Origin: Subtercola lobariae
Lineage (GTDB): Bacteria; Actinomycetota; Actinomycetes; Actinomycetales; Microbacteriaceae
NCBI RefSeq assembly: GCF_014640255.1
Contig: NZ_BMGP01000001.1
Location: 496,001-560,000, forward strand
Length of the DNA stretch: 64,000 bases
Direction of reading: 5' to 3'
The translations under genes and the position numbers were made by a program. Of the stretch, positions 8,590 to 16,293 are shown one piece after another. How positions within the stretch are numbered: the first letter of the stretch is position 1; each line of letters opens with the position of its first letter. The notes below the pieces were generated by a model. It was not told where the DNA came from. It was given only the letters and a program-made list of their open reading frames with translations, and ran no database searches.

Positions 8590-10139
8590 GGAGTGGGCCT
8601 CAGCAGCGCGCGAGTTCGGTGCACGGTTGCCGAGGGTTCTGGTTCGGTCACCGGTGGCCCGGCATCCGGTACCCGCCCGCGACGAGCAGTGCCCGCGTCG
8701 GCGAGGGGGGATTCGTCAGCACCTCCGTCGGTCACACCCTGGGAGGCCCGCGCGCCCGCAGCCTCGGCCCCCGCCCTGGCATCGGCGGCCGCGGCCGATG
8801 ACTCGCGCCCGTAGTAGCCCGTGAGCGCCTTCGGCCTGGTCTGGTTCAGCACGATTCCGATGGTGCGCGCCCGTACCGCAGCCAGCGCCGCCAGCGCATC
8901 GCTCAGTTTCTGCCGGGTGGTCGAGTTGTAGAGCGTCACCAGCACCGCGCCATCGGTCATGTGCGTGAGTGTCAAGGCGTCTGACGCGGGCAGTAGCGGG
9001 GGAGTGTCGATGATCACGAAGTCGTACGTCGACTTCACGCTCTGCACCAGCCGCGCCATGGCCGTCGACCCGAGCAGCTGGTTCGGGTTCGGCGGCACAA
9101 CTCCCGACGGCAGAATGTCGACGTTCGGCGCCCAGGGCTGAATGACCTCTTCGAGCAGTGCCGAGCCCACGAGAACGCTGGTGAGCCCCGCTGCTCCCTC
9201 GATCTGCGCGTAGGTGGCAATGGATGGTCGGCGAAGGTCGGCATCGACAATCAGTACACGCAGCGAACGCTCGGCCATGGCCAGTGCGATGTTCAGCGAC
9301 ATGGTCGTCTTACCCTCGCCCGGCACCGCACTGGTCACGGTGATCGACCGGATGGCGTTGTCGACATCGGCGAACTCGAGATTGGTGCGCACGCGCCGGT
9401 AGTCTTCGGCCATCAGACTGTGCGGCGCCAATCGCATGGTGACTCCGGTGGGCTGAGCGCTGCCCCGTCGACGCCGCTCGACATTGCCGATCACCGGAAT
9501 CTCGGTGATGCGCTCAATGTCACGGTCGGTGCGGATGCGCGTGTCGAACAGCGTGCGACCGAGGGCGTAGAGCACACCGATGGCCAGCCCCACTACCAGC
9601 CCGCTGAGCTGAATGAGTCGCCGATTCGGCGCCACCGGGTTGGCACTGACCTGCGCCGGAGTGACCACGCTCATGGCGATCGACGACTTCGCGCCCGTGG
9701 AGACCGGCGAGAGGGCGGTGGCCGTGGTGGTGAGCGACTCGCTCACGCTGTTGGCGATGGCGGCCGCCTTCTGCGGTGACGCATCGGTCACCGTGATCTC
9801 GATCAGCACTGTGTTCAGCGGAGTGTTCGCCGAGATCTGTTTGGCCAGCTGGGTTGGCGTCGTCGTCAGGCCGAGCTCGGTGATCACCGGCGCCAGAACC
9901 TTCGGCGTCGTGGCGAGCGCCGCATACGACTGCACGAGGTTCTGGGTGTAGGTCGACCCTTGCACAAGCTCGCTGGTGGTGTCGCCCTGGGTCGACGACA
10001 CGAACACCGCACTGGTCGACTGGTAGACGTCGGGCAGCGAATTCGCATAGACGTACCCCACGCCTGCACCCACCAGGCCCAGAATCGTGATGACGAGCCA
10101 GCGTTTGCGCAGAGCTTTCAGGTAGTCGTGTGGGTCCAT
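8586..10139 (-). CDS. Wzz-BY-kinase fusion (polysaccharide chain-length regulator and tyrosine autokinase)
   Basis: The 517-residue protein controls polymer length and export. The N-terminal Wzz domain has two membrane helices, one at about 14-33 and one at about 180-200, that flank an extracytoplasmic region. A cytosolic bacterial tyrosine kinase follows, with Walker A PGEGKTT (about 271-277), Walker A' VLIVDADLRRP (about 298-308) and Walker B FVIIDTPPLLP (about 375-385). The usual C-terminal tyrosine cluster is reduced to GYYGRE, and the tail after it is Ala/Gly/Thr-rich and low in complexity. Autophosphorylation may therefore differ from CapB or CpsD types. It overlaps the next gene by 4 bp and the preceding GT gene by 22 bp. 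Confidence 0.9.
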   Translation of the reverse strand: MDPHDYLKALRKRWLVITILGLVGAGVGYVYANSLPDVYQSTSAVFVSSTQGDTTSELVQGSTYTQNLVQSYAALATTPKVLAPVITELGLTTTPTQLAKQISANTPLNTVLIEITVTDASPQKAAAIANSVSESLTTTATALSPVSTGAKSSIAMSVVTPAQVSANPVAPNRRLIQLSGLVVGLAIGVLYALGRTLFDTRIRTDRDIERITEIPVIGNVERRRRGSAQPTGVTMRLAPHSLMAEDYRRVRTNLEFADVDNAIRSITVTSAVPGEGKTTMSLNIALAMAERSLRVLIVDADLRRPSIATYAQIEGAAGLTSVLVGSALLEEVIQPWAPNVDILPSGVVPPNPNQLLGSTAMARLVQSVKSTYDFVIIDTPPLLPASDALTLTHMTDGAVLVTLYNSTTRQKLSDALAALAAVRARTIGIVLNQTRPKALTGYYGRESSAAAADARAGAEAAGARASQGVTDGGADESPLADAGTARRGRVPDAGPPVTEPEPSATVHRTRALLRPTP

Positions 10140-11581
10140 GGTGGGCTTCCTTGCGTGGTGGAGCGTTCAACGCGCGAGTGCGCGGCGGTCGGGGATTCGA
10201 CGTGGGTGGGCTTGGCCACGTGTGCGGCTGCGGCTGCGGCGGTGTGCGGATGCCCGGCGGCGGTCACTTCGGGCGTCACGGGCTGGGCCGCGGCCGACAC
10301 CGTCGCGAGGTGCGGATGCCTGGCGGCGGCATGACGCGCTGGAGTGGCCAGCTCGAACAGCACGCCCGCGATGGTGCGGCGGTAGGCCTCTGGCGAGTGG
10401 CGTTGGCTGGCGAGCCGGCGGTCGGAACACGCATCCATTCGCGCCACCGGCCACACCGGAATGAGCGCCTCGAGGGCATCGGCCAGAGCGCCCGGATCGC
10501 CCGGCGTGACTCGCAACGCCGAACGGTACCCCTCGGTCGCCTCGCGAAGGCCCGAGGTGTCGCTCACGATCACCGGCCGCGCGGCCAGCAGCGCCTCCAC
10601 GGCCGTGTTGCCGAACGGCTCGTTGTACAGCGACGGAACCACCACGACATCGGCGCGCTCGAGATGATGCCAAATGTCGGCGTCGAAGCCGTAGAACCAC
10701 ACGCGATCGGTGATGCCGGCCGCGTGCACATGCTCGTGCAGAGCGTTCTCGTAGTCGTGACGCCCGGGTATCGCGCCCCCGACGAGGTCGAGCGTGGCGG
10801 CGACGCCGCGAGCGCTGAGCAGACCGAGTGCATCGACGGCCACCAGCGGGCCTTTGCGTTCTGACAATCGGCCCACGTAGACGACGCGCAGCCCGCCGCC
10901 GAGGTTCTCGCGGGCCAGGGGCGGCAGTTGCGGCCCCGCGACCCCGTTGAGCACAACGGTCGTGCGGGTCGCAAGCCGCGGAAACGTTTTCGCCAGCACG
11001 CCTACGCTGAACCGCGAATTGGCGATCAGGCGCGAACAGAACAGCAGCGGCAGGTTCAGCGCCAGCGCAATGGGTTTCGGCACCGAGGCCTCGGCCTCGT
11101 GAATGTGGTTCAGCACGGGCACGCGAAGTGACCGCGCGGCGGCGATCCAGAGCGGAATCGTGACGGTGTTCACGTAGACCACGTCGGGCCGCACGCTCCG
11201 GATGATCGTGCGGGCCGCCCGCAGATCGGGCAGCAGCTCGGCGGCGAGGTTCAGCAGGCCGCGCGGGCGCAGGCTGGTCTTACGCAGCACCGGCGTGGGG
11301 CAGAACCGCACGGAGGCACCGGCATCCACCAGCACCTCAGCGAGCGGTCCCGCCTCGGGCAGCACCACGACCGCCCGGCCACCGGCGTCGAGCACACTCC
11401 GCACGCTTTCGAGCAGTACCCGGTCGGAGCCGTAGAGCTCGGCCATCGGGTGCGCGAACAGCACGATGAGCCCGCGGAGGTTTCGCATCGCTGCATCGCC
11501 CATCGGGTCGTCGCCCATTTCGTCACTGCCCTTCGGGTCACTGCCCATCGCGTCGCCGCTCATCGAGTCACTCTTCGACAT
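10118..11581 (-). CDS. Glycosyltransferase family 4 with repeat-rich termini
   Basis: The 487-residue protein has a standard GT-B core from about residue 32. The first strand is RGLIVLFAHPMAELYGSDRVLLE, read here as two adjoining motifs: RGLIVLFAHPM and ELYGSDRVL. The second domain opens with VVYVGRLSERKGPLVAVDAL, and the donor site is EPFGNTAVEALLAARPVIVSD. Upstream of the core lie about 30 residues of Met/Gly/Asp/Ser-rich repeats encoded by 15-bp tandem units, with several in-frame ATGs, so the true start is uncertain. The C-terminus is a roughly 75-residue Ala/His/Thr-rich tail. It shares one base with the stop of the CDP-alcohol phosphatidyltransferase gene (TGATG) and overlaps the BY-kinase gene by 22 bp. 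Confidence 0.8.
   Translation of the reverse strand: MSKSDSMSGDAMGSDPKGSDEMGDDPMGDAAMRNLRGLIVLFAHPMAELYGSDRVLLESVRSVLDAGGRAVVVLPEAGPLAEVLVDAGASVRFCPTPVLRKTSLRPRGLLNLAAELLPDLRAARTIIRSVRPDVVYVNTVTIPLWIAAARSLRVPVLNHIHEAEASVPKPIALALNLPLLFCSRLIANSRFSVGVLAKTFPRLATRTTVVLNGVAGPQLPPLARENLGGGLRVVYVGRLSERKGPLVAVDALGLLSARGVAATLDLVGGAIPGRHDYENALHEHVHAAGITDRVWFYGFDADIWHHLERADVVVVPSLYNEPFGNTAVEALLAARPVIVSDTSGLREATEGYRSALRVTPGDPGALADALEALIPVWPVARMDACSDRRLASQRHSPEAYRRTIAGVLFELATPARHAAARHPHLATVSAAAQPVTPEVTAAGHPHTAAAAAAHVAKPTHVESPTAAHSRVERSTTQGSPPWTHTTT
11499..11573. repeat. Five imperfect 15-bp tandem repeats at the start of a GT4 gene
   Basis: Five consecutive 15-bp units begin at 11499, 11514, 11529, 11544 and 11559. 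Units resemble CCCATCGGGTCGTCG on the plus strand. On the coding (minus) strand they encode five-residue repeats rich in Gly, Asp, Ser and Met, and four of the five carry an in-frame ATG. Unit number is a likely site of slippage that would keep the frame. Confidence 0.8.
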
Positions 11582-12429
11582 CAGTGCGCCGTCCGTTCAT
11601 CGAGCCGGCCCATATCGCGAAACCATTTGTGACTCGCCAGCACCAGATAGCCCGCGTTCGCCAGAAACATCAGGGCGTACACCACCAGAAAGACGGCCGG
11701 CGCCGCGAGCAACACGAACACCAGGCAGAGCACGCCGTAGTCGGTCGGCACCACCATGAGCGACCGGATGATCGTGCTCTCGCCGCGCGGAGCCCGCCCG
11801 AATCCGCGCGAGGCGTACACGCTTCTGAGCTGATCGCTCAAGATGAAGGCGAAGAACGACACGGTCGCCACCACCGAATAGCCGAGCGGAATGAGCAGCA
11901 CGGCGGTCGGCAGCGCCTCCACGTGCAGAAACAGGGTCACGAGCACGGCCACATGCAGCGTGGCGATCTTCACGGCGTCGACCACGTGATCGAGCCACTC
12001 ACCCGCGAGCGAACCACCGCCGCGCAGCCTGGCGACCTGCCCGTCGGCCGAGTCGAACGCGTACCCCACCACGAGAAGAGCGGCCACCACGAGCCCGGTG
12101 AACCACTCGAGCGGCGCGAGCGCCAGCACCACGATGCCGCTGAACGTGAACACCGCACTGATGGCGGTGACGGCGTTCGGCGTGAGCCCGGCCCGGTACG
12201 CCCAGGCGGCGAGGTATTTGCCGATGCGCCGGTTGACGTACACCGAGTACGCGGGCGACCCGGGCGCGGCGCGCTTCTGCGCGCTGGCGAGCCGCCCCAC
12301 GGTCTGCCGATACGTCTCACGCGCAGCCGCCGCCCGCCCTGCGGCCGGACGCGATACGCCACCTGGGGCCGCTGCGAGCCGCGGCCCCTGCTCCGGAACG
12401 GCCTGTTCGGAATCGTCGATCGCGCTCAC
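11581..12429 (-). CDS. CDP-alcohol phosphatidyltransferase family protein
   Basis: The 282-residue membrane enzyme has the full family signature D-x2-DG-x2-AR-x8-G-x3-D-x3-D, with Asp126, Asp129, Gly130, Ala133, Arg134, Gly143, Asp147 and Asp151. About six hydrophobic helices start near residue 85. An Ala/Arg-rich cytosolic N-terminus of about 80 residues precedes them. Family members join a CDP-activated alcohol or diacylglycerol to an alcohol or sugar alcohol. In this operon it is flanked by a DUF1972 GT and a GT4 gene and overlaps both. It may therefore make or attach a phospho-alcohol or lipid part of the surface polymer, although phospholipid synthesis cannot be excluded. Confidence 0.85.
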   Translation of the reverse strand: MSAIDDSEQAVPEQGPRLAAAPGGVSRPAAGRAAAARETYRQTVGRLASAQKRAAPGSPAYSVYVNRRIGKYLAAWAYRAGLTPNAVTAISAVFTFSGIVVLALAPLEWFTGLVVAALLVVGYAFDSADGQVARLRGGGSLAGEWLDHVVDAVKIATLHVAVLVTLFLHVEALPTAVLLIPLGYSVVATVSFFAFILSDQLRSVYASRGFGRAPRGESTIIRSLMVVPTDYGVLCLVFVLLAAPAVFLVVYALMFLANAGYLVLASHKWFRDMGRLDERTAH

Positions 12430-13796
12430 GAGGCCCTCCGGGCCGACGTGTCTGCACTGGCCACCGTGCGGCCCTCGCTGTGTCGGGCAGGCTCTGGGGC
12501 GGCGCCGGCCACCCGGGGCGCGCGAATCGCGTCGTCGAGAGTGGCCGTGCTGGTCGCGGGGTTCCAGGCGACGGGCGCGCGGCGGCCCTTACTCAGGCCG
12601 CGAATGGAGTAACCGGCCGCGAGCATCTGCGCCAGGCGCTCGTAGCCCGCGCTCACGGCGTTCCAGTCGTATCGAGCCTTGGCACGGTCGCGCAGGCGCT
12701 CGCCGCGACGAAGAGCGCCGGTGCGATCGGCCTCGGCGGCCACCTGCAGCCGCCCCAGCTCGTCTGGCGTGTCGAAGTACCGGCCGTTTTCACCCAGCAC
12801 CTCGCGGTTGAAGACCACGTTCCAGGCCAGCACCGAGGTGCCGGCGCCCATCGCGCGCAGCAGCGAGGGGTTCGTTCCACCCACCGAGTGACCGTGTGAA
12901 TACGTGAGCGCGTTGGCGTAGAGCTGGTTCAGCTGCTGCTGATCCCACACCCCGCCCAGAAGGTGAATGCGGGCATCCGTCGCCGCCATCGCCTGAATGC
13001 GCTGGGTGTATTCATGCGAATACGGCGCAGAACCCACCACCACGAGCGGCAGCGTCGCGACGCTGGCGCGGTACCCCTCGACGATGACATCGACGTGGTT
13101 CTCGGGTTCGAAGCGAGCCACCACGAGGTGGTACTGGCCCGGCTGCAACCCGAGTTCGGCGAGCCGGTCGTGTTCGCCCGAGCGCAGAATGGTCGATCCG
13201 TAGGTGAGCAGCTCGGTGGCAACCCCGAATTCGTGGTCGTAGTAGTCGGCGATTCCGGCCGCGTCGGCGATCAGCGCATCGGCCGAGCGCACGGCGAACT
13301 GCTCGGCCAGGCGGTAGTACTTCTTGCCCGTGCCGCTCCACTTGTCGCGTTTCCACTCCAACCCGTCGACGTGCACTGCGGTTGCTGCGCCGCGAACCCG
13401 AATGAGCGGAACCAGCGGTGCGTTCGCCGCGTTGAACACGAACGCCACGTCGTGCCGGCGATGCACGAACAAGTGCAAGGCAGACAGTGTGGTGTGGCTG
13501 AGCGTCTCCATGGTTTTCGACTTCACCGCCGGCAGGTGAACCAGGTTCATGCCGAGGTACTCGCGGTGACGTTCCACGGCTCCGGTGCGGCAGTAGACCG
13601 TGACGTGGTGGCCCTTGGCTACCAGGCGCTGGCCGATCTCTTCGACGGCGGTCTCGAATCCGCTGTACGCGGCCGGAACCCCGCGGGTGCCCAGCATGGC
13701 GATGCGCAGCGGCCGCCCTCCGGTGTGCGCCGCCCGGGCGTTGAGCAGGGGCTCCGTCACGGGCCCAGGTGTGGGTTCGGGCATCCGCTCAGACAT
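12426..13796 (-). CDS. DUF1972-type glycosyltransferase (GT4 superfamily)
   Basis: The 456-residue protein starts at the ATG at 13796, which overlaps the NeuD-like gene by 8 bp; a longer open frame upstream is Arg-rich and antisense-like. The N-terminus carries RIAMLGTRGVPAAYSGFETAV, read as MLGTRGVPA and SGFETAVEEIG, which is the hallmark of DUF1972 GTs. VHVDGLEWKRDKWS follows at about 150. The second fold has HLVVARFEPENH and an SVGGTNPSLLRAMG donor-site segment. DUF1972 enzymes include rhamnosyltransferases of S-layer and capsule pathways, which fits the nearby dTDP-rhamnose genes but does not prove the donor. No membrane helices are seen. Confidence 0.85.
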   Translation of the reverse strand: MSERMPEPTPGPVTEPLLNARAAHTGGRPLRIAMLGTRGVPAAYSGFETAVEEIGQRLVAKGHHVTVYCRTGAVERHREYLGMNLVHLPAVKSKTMETLSHTTLSALHLFVHRRHDVAFVFNAANAPLVPLIRVRGAATAVHVDGLEWKRDKWSGTGKKYYRLAEQFAVRSADALIADAAGIADYYDHEFGVATELLTYGSTILRSGEHDRLAELGLQPGQYHLVVARFEPENHVDVIVEGYRASVATLPLVVVGSAPYSHEYTQRIQAMAATDARIHLLGGVWDQQQLNQLYANALTYSHGHSVGGTNPSLLRAMGAGTSVLAWNVVFNREVLGENGRYFDTPDELGRLQVAAEADRTGALRRGERLRDRAKARYDWNAVSAGYERLAQMLAAGYSIRGLSKGRRAPVAWNPATSTATLDDAIRAPRVAGAAPEPARHSEGRTVASADTSARRAS

Positions 13797-14472
13797 GGTG
13801 ATGCTCCGGTGTCGCTGGAGCGACAGTCTCTGTGGTCTCCTCCACCAGCACCGGCGCCGCCGGCACGCCAAGCCAGGTTTCGCCGGGCGGCAGGTCGCGA
13901 AACAGTGCGCTGCCCATGGCGAGCGTTGCGCGCCGCCCCACCCGCACCCGATCGCGAATGCTCGCGTTCATGCCCACCGTCGCCTCTTCGCCGATGCGAG
14001 CGCCGGCACCCACCGCCACCCCGGCTCCGATCGTCGCGAACGATTGAACGCGATTGCCGTGGCTGAAGCTCACATTCGGCAGCACCATTACGTGTCGCCC
14101 GATGCTCACGTCTGACGTCATCACCACTCCGGCGAACAGCAGACTGCCCGGCGACACCCGGCAGCCGCGCGGTAGCTCGACGCTCGGGTGAACTGCCGTG
14201 GCGTACCGGTCGTCATCCACGTCGAACTCACGCAACCGCGCCGCAAGGCGTGACCTGGTGGTACCCGCCGTGACGCAGATGAGCAGCAGGGCATCCGGAT
14301 GCTCGGCGGCAGAATCGAGCCCCCCGAGCACCGGCAGCCCGGCCACGAGCGTTCCCCACCGTTCGGGTGAGTCGTCGAGAAACCCGATGGGGTCAAGCGT
14401 GCTCGCCGCACGCACCACGTTCACGGCCTCCCGCGCGAGACTCGATGTTCCGATCAGAATCACGTCGGCCAT
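13789..14472 (-). CDS. NeuD/PglD-like sugar O- or N-acyltransferase
   Basis: The 227-residue protein has an N-terminal Rossmann-like domain (ADVILIGTSSLAREAV, residues 2-17) and a C-terminal left-handed beta-helix made of hexapeptide repeats from about residue 100 (for example ATIGAGVAVGAGARIGEEA, then TVGMNASI). It ends in GVPAAPV, the typical cap. SFSHGNRV supplies the His expected of the catalytic site. Such enzymes acetylate UDP-activated amino sugars or sialic-acid-type sugars. It directly follows the initiating sugar-phosphate transferase with an ATGA overlap, so it probably modifies the first sugar or its precursor. No aminotransferase is present to supply an amino sugar, so O-acetylation is also possible. 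Confidence 0.8.
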   Translation of the reverse strand: MADVILIGTSSLAREAVNVVRAASTLDPIGFLDDSPERWGTLVAGLPVLGGLDSAAEHPDALLLICVTAGTTRSRLAARLREFDVDDDRYATAVHPSVELPRGCRVSPGSLLFAGVVMTSDVSIGRHVMVLPNVSFSHGNRVQSFATIGAGVAVGAGARIGEEATVGMNASIRDRVRVGRRATLAMGSALFRDLPPGETWLGVPAAPVLVEETTETVAPATPEHHHV

Positions 14473-15974
14473 CAGTACGCTCCCGATGGGTGCAGTAGCT
14501 GTTTCGCGGTGCGGCAGAGCAGCGCCACATCACCTGTGATCGACCAGTTCTCCACATAGAAGAGGTCGAGTCGCACACTCTCTTCCCAATCGAGGTCGGA
14601 GCGCCCGGCCGTCTGCCAGAGACCGGTGATGCCGGGCTTCGAGTACAGCCGCCGAATCACCATTCGATCGCCGGTGGGAATGTCTTTTTCGGGCCACGGC
14701 CGCGGCCCGACCAGACTCATATCGCCGCGCAGCACGTTGATGAATTGCGGTAGCTCGTCGAGCGAATAGTGCCGTAGTCGGTGCCCGACCGTAGTGATGC
14801 GCGGGTCGTGTGCGAGCTTGAACATGGCTCCCGCGCCCTCGTTGAGGTGCTCGAGTTCGGCCTTTTTCGCTTCGGCGTCGAGGCACATGGTTCGAAACTT
14901 GATCATGGTGAACGGCACACCGCCCCGCCCCATGCGCTTCTGGGTGAAGAACACGGGGCCGTGGTCGCCATGCTTGATGAGCAGCGCAATCACCGCGAGC
15001 ACGGGTGCGATGACCAGCAGTGCCAGCGAGGCCAGCACCACATCCATCGCCCGCTTCGCCACGTGTTTCAGCCCGTTGTAGTGCGGCATCTCGACGTGCA
15101 TCAGCGGCAGCCCGTCAACCGGTCGCCAGTGGATGCGCGGGCCAGCCACATTCGTCAGCCCCGGCGCCAGCACCAGTTCGGTCGACGTCGTCTCGAGCTG
15201 CCAGCCCAACTCCCGCACAAAGGCGCTGCCGCCATCGAGCCGGCCCGCCACGATCACGGCTGTCGCACCGACGCGCGCTATCACCGAGGGCACGGCATTG
15301 GCGAACCCGATCACCGGAACGGTATTCCCATGACCGGTCACGCTGGTCGAGGCGTCGCCCACCGGCAGCACCGCCCCCACGATGTCGTACTCGACCCGCC
15401 CCGGGCGCCTTGAGATCTGATCGATGACGTACTGCACGTCGTTCGGCTCGCCGACCACCACCACTTTCGTGAGGTAGAGCCCCTTCTGCCGCCGTTTCGC
15501 CAGCCACATGCGGTTCAGGTTGCGTTCGATGATGAGGGCCAGGATGCCCAGCGGCAGCCCCACCACGAAGTAGCTGCGCGGAACGATCAGTTGCGCCAGC
15601 GCAGCACCCACCGCCGTGGCTCCGTACACCACGCAGGTGGCGATGAACGCGCGGCGGTACTCATCGAAACCCACGCCCACCAGTCGAAAGTCGCGGCTGC
15701 GCGAGAGCGAGAGGGCGAGCATCCAGCACACCGCGATTGCGGCCGAGAGCAGCGCATAGGCCGGGGCTGACTGCTCGTCGATGCGGTCGAAGGCCACCAT
15801 CACGGCGAACGTCACGCCGGTGACGAAAACCACGACGGCTGCGTCGAAGTACAGCAGGCGGCGCGAGTAGCTCACCGACCAGCTGGCGGCGTGTTGCCCG
15901 TTGCTGGCTGCAGATCGAGTGAAAGCGGGAAGCTCGAACGGAACAACAGAGGTACTGCGAACGTCTATGGCCAC
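14472..15974 (-). CDS. Exopolysaccharide polyprenyl glycosylphosphotransferase (WbaP/CpsE type)
   Basis: The 500-residue protein starts polymer synthesis by moving a sugar-1-phosphate onto undecaprenyl phosphate. It has four or five N-terminal membrane helices, a Rossmann-like middle region (TKVVVVGEPNDVQYVI, about 165-180), one more helix at about 300-320, and the catalytic C-terminal domain. That domain shows FTMIKFRTM, SLDELPQF, GDMSLVGPRPWPEKD and PGITGLWQ in the usual order. It is the first gene of the nine-gene operon, preceded by a 319-bp leader with a long palindrome. The first sugar (glucose, galactose or an amino sugar) cannot be read from the sequence. Confidence 0.92.
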   Translation of the reverse strand: MAIDVRSTSVVPFELPAFTRSAASNGQHAASWSVSYSRRLLYFDAAVVVFVTGVTFAVMVAFDRIDEQSAPAYALLSAAIAVCWMLALSLSRSRDFRLVGVGFDEYRRAFIATCVVYGATAVGAALAQLIVPRSYFVVGLPLGILALIIERNLNRMWLAKRRQKGLYLTKVVVVGEPNDVQYVIDQISRRPGRVEYDIVGAVLPVGDASTSVTGHGNTVPVIGFANAVPSVIARVGATAVIVAGRLDGGSAFVRELGWQLETTSTELVLAPGLTNVAGPRIHWRPVDGLPLMHVEMPHYNGLKHVAKRAMDVVLASLALLVIAPVLAVIALLIKHGDHGPVFFTQKRMGRGGVPFTMIKFRTMCLDAEAKKAELEHLNEGAGAMFKLAHDPRITTVGHRLRHYSLDELPQFINVLRGDMSLVGPRPWPEKDIPTGDRMVIRRLYSKPGITGLWQTAGRSDLDWEESVRLDLFYVENWSITGDVALLCRTAKQLLHPSGAY

Positions 15975-16022
15975 GTGATCAACCTGTGTTTCGGGATGAC
16001 AGGGATGGAACTAGATGGGCAG

Positions 16023-16076
16023 AACTCTCGTTGGTGGTAGAGGCACCGGTGTCTCTACCACCAACGCCGGAGAGTT
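16023..16076. repeat. 36-bp near-perfect palindrome with an outer 7-bp stem in the operon leader
   Basis: GTTGGTGGTAGAG at 16030-16042 is the exact reverse complement of 16053-16065, and the centre CACCGGTG (16044-16051) is itself palindromic. Only the pair 16043/16052 is mismatched. An outer pair, AACTCTC (16023-16029) and GAGAGTT (16070-16076), extends it with a 4-base bulge. It lies about 50-100 bases before the start codon of the sugar-phosphate transferase. No T-run follows on either strand, so it looks like an operator, attenuator or RNA leader rather than a plain terminator. Confidence 0.75.
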
Positions 16077-16206
16077 CGTCTCAACCCAGAACCGGTGACT
16101 CGTTTCTAGGAAAAACGGGTCGCCGAATACCGGGTATCTCTTCGGCTGGCTCACCGTGCGTAGCTAGGATTACGTCGGCTGGTGCAGCCTCTATCGGGTT
16201 GTTCAG

Positions 16207-16235
16207 ATACCCTAACCCGAGTGAGAAGCTGTCAA
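16207..16235 (-). promoter_or_regulatory. Possible promoter of the nine-gene polysaccharide operon
   Basis: On the minus strand a perfect TTGACA (16235-16230) is followed by GGGTAT (16212-16207) at 17 bases, or by TAGGGT at 15 bases. The -10 match is weak. If used, it gives an untranslated leader of about 230 bases that contains the palindrome. Confidence 0.35.
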
Positions 16236-16238
16236 TAA

Positions 16239-16254
16239 GCCCCCGTTTTGGGGC
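16239..16254 (-). terminator. Terminator-like hairpin after accD
   Basis: GCCCC and GGGGC flank a six-base loop about 40 bases behind the accD stop, and TTATTG follows on the minus strand. The stem is short but fully GC. Confidence 0.45.
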
Positions 16255-16293
16255 AGATGCCTTACATTTGAAAAATAGTCAACAAACACGCTG

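Larger units (their letters stand above)
15975..16293. other. Long non-coding gap: promoter and leader of the first polysaccharide operon
   Basis: This is the only stretch above 300 bases without a gene. I see no credible open frame; in particular, I see no small AccE-like epsilon-subunit gene behind accD. It is visibly more AT-rich than its flanks. It holds a terminator-like hairpin after accD (16239-16254), a TTGACA element on the minus strand, and a near-perfect palindrome at 16030-16065. Confidence 0.8.

Noticed and set aside
11584-12612. A 342-codon open frame on the plus strand
   Set aside because: It is antisense to the CDP-alcohol phosphatidyltransferase, whose catalytic motif is perfect.
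12963-14066. A 367-codon open frame on the plus strand
   Set aside because: It is antisense to the DUF1972 GT and NeuD-like genes and has no recognisable domain.
16030-16065. Palindrome as a transposon end or attachment site
   Set aside because: No transposase, integrase, target duplication or second copy was seen nearby.
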